Shown here in pieces: positions 5,301 to 5,961 of a stretch of 5,961 bases of DNA (its first letter is position 1; each line of letters starts with the position of its first letter). The DNA is from an uncultured Pseudomonadota bacterium. GTDB lineage: Bacteria; Pseudomonadota; Gammaproteobacteria; Burkholderiales; Burkholderiaceae_C. The notes under the pieces are model-generated. The model ran no database searches and was not told the origin of the DNA. It saw only the letters and a program-made list of their open reading frames with translations. Location of the stretch: NCBI GenBank assembly GCA_900320815.1, contig ONTY01000105.1, positions 1 to 5,961 of the forward strand, written 5' to 3'. Both the position numbers and the translations under genes were made by a program.

Positions 5301-5961
5301 TTAGATAGGTTTGCGCAAGTTTTGATGGATTTCAAGCGAACTGTTCAAGCCCTGCACTTGTTCACTGGTTTTACCGAAACGCCGTTCGCGTGCGGAAAAA
5401 TCGGCAATGGCCTTATCCAGCGCCGCTTCGTCAAAATCGGGCCAGAGATAATCGCTAAAAAACATTTCGCTGTAGGCGCACTGCCAGAGCAGGAAATTGC
5501 TGATGCGCCGCTCGCCGCCAGTGCGAATGAGCAAGTCTGGCGCTTCAGGCAGCGCCAGCGCACCGCTCAAGGCTTCTTCCGTGATGGCTTCGCCGCGCGC
5601 GGCGAGGCTGGCGGCGGCCTGCACGATGTCCCACCTGCCGCCATAGTTCAGACACACGTTCAGCAGCAACGCCTTGCCGGCTGCGGTATCGCGTTCAGCT
5701 TGCGCCAGCGTGTGCTGCAAGCTGCCCGGCAGCGCCGCAATGTGGCCGACAAAGCGCAGGCGCACGCCGTTTTGCTGCAACTCGGGCACTTCGCGCGCCA
5801 CAGCCTTACCCAGCAAATCCATCAGGCCACTGACTTCATCAGGCGGGCGGCGCCAGTTTTCCGATGAAAAGGCAAAAACGGTGAGCGTGCGCACGCCGCG
5901 CGGCTGGCAGGCGCGCACGCAGCGGCGCAGCGCCTCCACGCCTTTTTGATGCCCAATGATG
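5301..5961 (-). CDS. uppS: Undecaprenyl diphosphate synthase, N-terminus cut by window edge
   Basis: The window holds 219 codons and the stop; the frame is open through the right edge. Family members have about 250 residues, so roughly 35 N-terminal residues, including the MDGNGRW catalytic Asp motif, lie outside. The visible part starts IIGHQKGVEALRRCV, matching the usual GHxxG helix. It continues with FAFSSENWRRP (in-window residues 29-39), CLNYGGRWDI (103-112), and the isopentenyl-diphosphate binding block RTGGERRISNFLLWQ with YSEMFFSDYLWPDF after it (146-175). The GTG at 5939 is an internal Val codon, not the start. The cytosolic or membrane-associated enzyme adds isopentenyl units to farnesyl diphosphate in cis to make the C55 lipid carrier for peptidoglycan. 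It is followed by cdsA in a probable operon. The C-terminal RRFGKTSEQV is the main hint of a Burkholderiales host. Confidence 0.97.
   Translation of the reverse strand, partial: IIGHQKGVEALRRCVRACQPRGVRTLTVFAFSSENWRRPPDEVSGLMDLLGKAVAREVPELQQNGVRLRFVGHIAALPGSLQHTLAQAERDTAAGKALLLNVCLNYGGRWDIVQAAASLAARGEAITEEALSGALALPEAPDLLIRTGGERRISNFLLWQCAYSEMFFSDYLWPDFDEAALDKAIADFSARERRFGKTSEQVQGLNSSLEIHQNLRKPI

Noticed and set aside
4271..5308. A 345-codon open frame on the plus strand opposite cdsA
   Set aside because: It is made mostly of Gln, Arg and Ala from the repetitive Ala/Leu codons of cdsA on the other strand, and cdsA has all its signature residues.

Overview
This window looks like chromosomal DNA from a Gram-negative proteobacterium, most likely a betaproteobacterium of the order Burkholderiales. 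I infer this from the high GC content, the codon use, and the C-terminal wording of the UppS protein (RRFGKTSEQV), a style I associate with that group. I see no phage, transposase, CRISPR array, tRNA or rRNA.

Left third, minus strand (about 1-1260). Reading leftwards from about 1250 there is a decayed copy of a carboxymuconolactone decarboxylase (CMD/AhpD-like) gene. It is followed by an intact 119-residue CMD gene (894-535), a small DUF2892 (YgaP-type) membrane protein (507-283), a clear Rho-independent terminator (262-236), and a second DUF2892 paralogue (179-1) that runs off the left edge. The intact CMD gene and the first DUF2892 gene look co-transcribed and may form a small thiol or peroxide stress unit. 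The stretch 895-1426 has no intact gene. It holds the CMD leader, the pseudogene and the upstream region of the plus-strand operon, including a near-perfect CRP-type palindrome (TGTGA-N6-TCACA) at 1259-1274.

Middle, plus strand (1427-4123). A two-gene operon encodes an SPFH-domain protein of the YdjI/COG4260 type with five C-terminal zinc ribbons, followed 18 bases later by a membrane protein with an N-terminal zinc ribbon (YdjG-like). In Bacillus subtilis, relatives of both sit in the pspA-ydjG-ydjH-ydjI operon and take part in membrane-stress complexes. Here the pair is present without a pspA or ydjH gene in view, and the SPFH protein carries an expanded zinc-ribbon array. This is the most interesting part of the window.

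Right third, minus strand (4400-5961). uppS (N-terminus beyond the right edge) and cdsA encode undecaprenyl diphosphate synthase and phosphatidate cytidylyltransferase, core steps of cell-wall lipid carrier and phospholipid synthesis. In many proteobacteria cdsA is followed by dxr, rseP and bamA. Here it is followed by a 276-base convergent intergenic region with short palindromic repeats and then the tail of the YdjG-like gene, so that gene cluster is interrupted.
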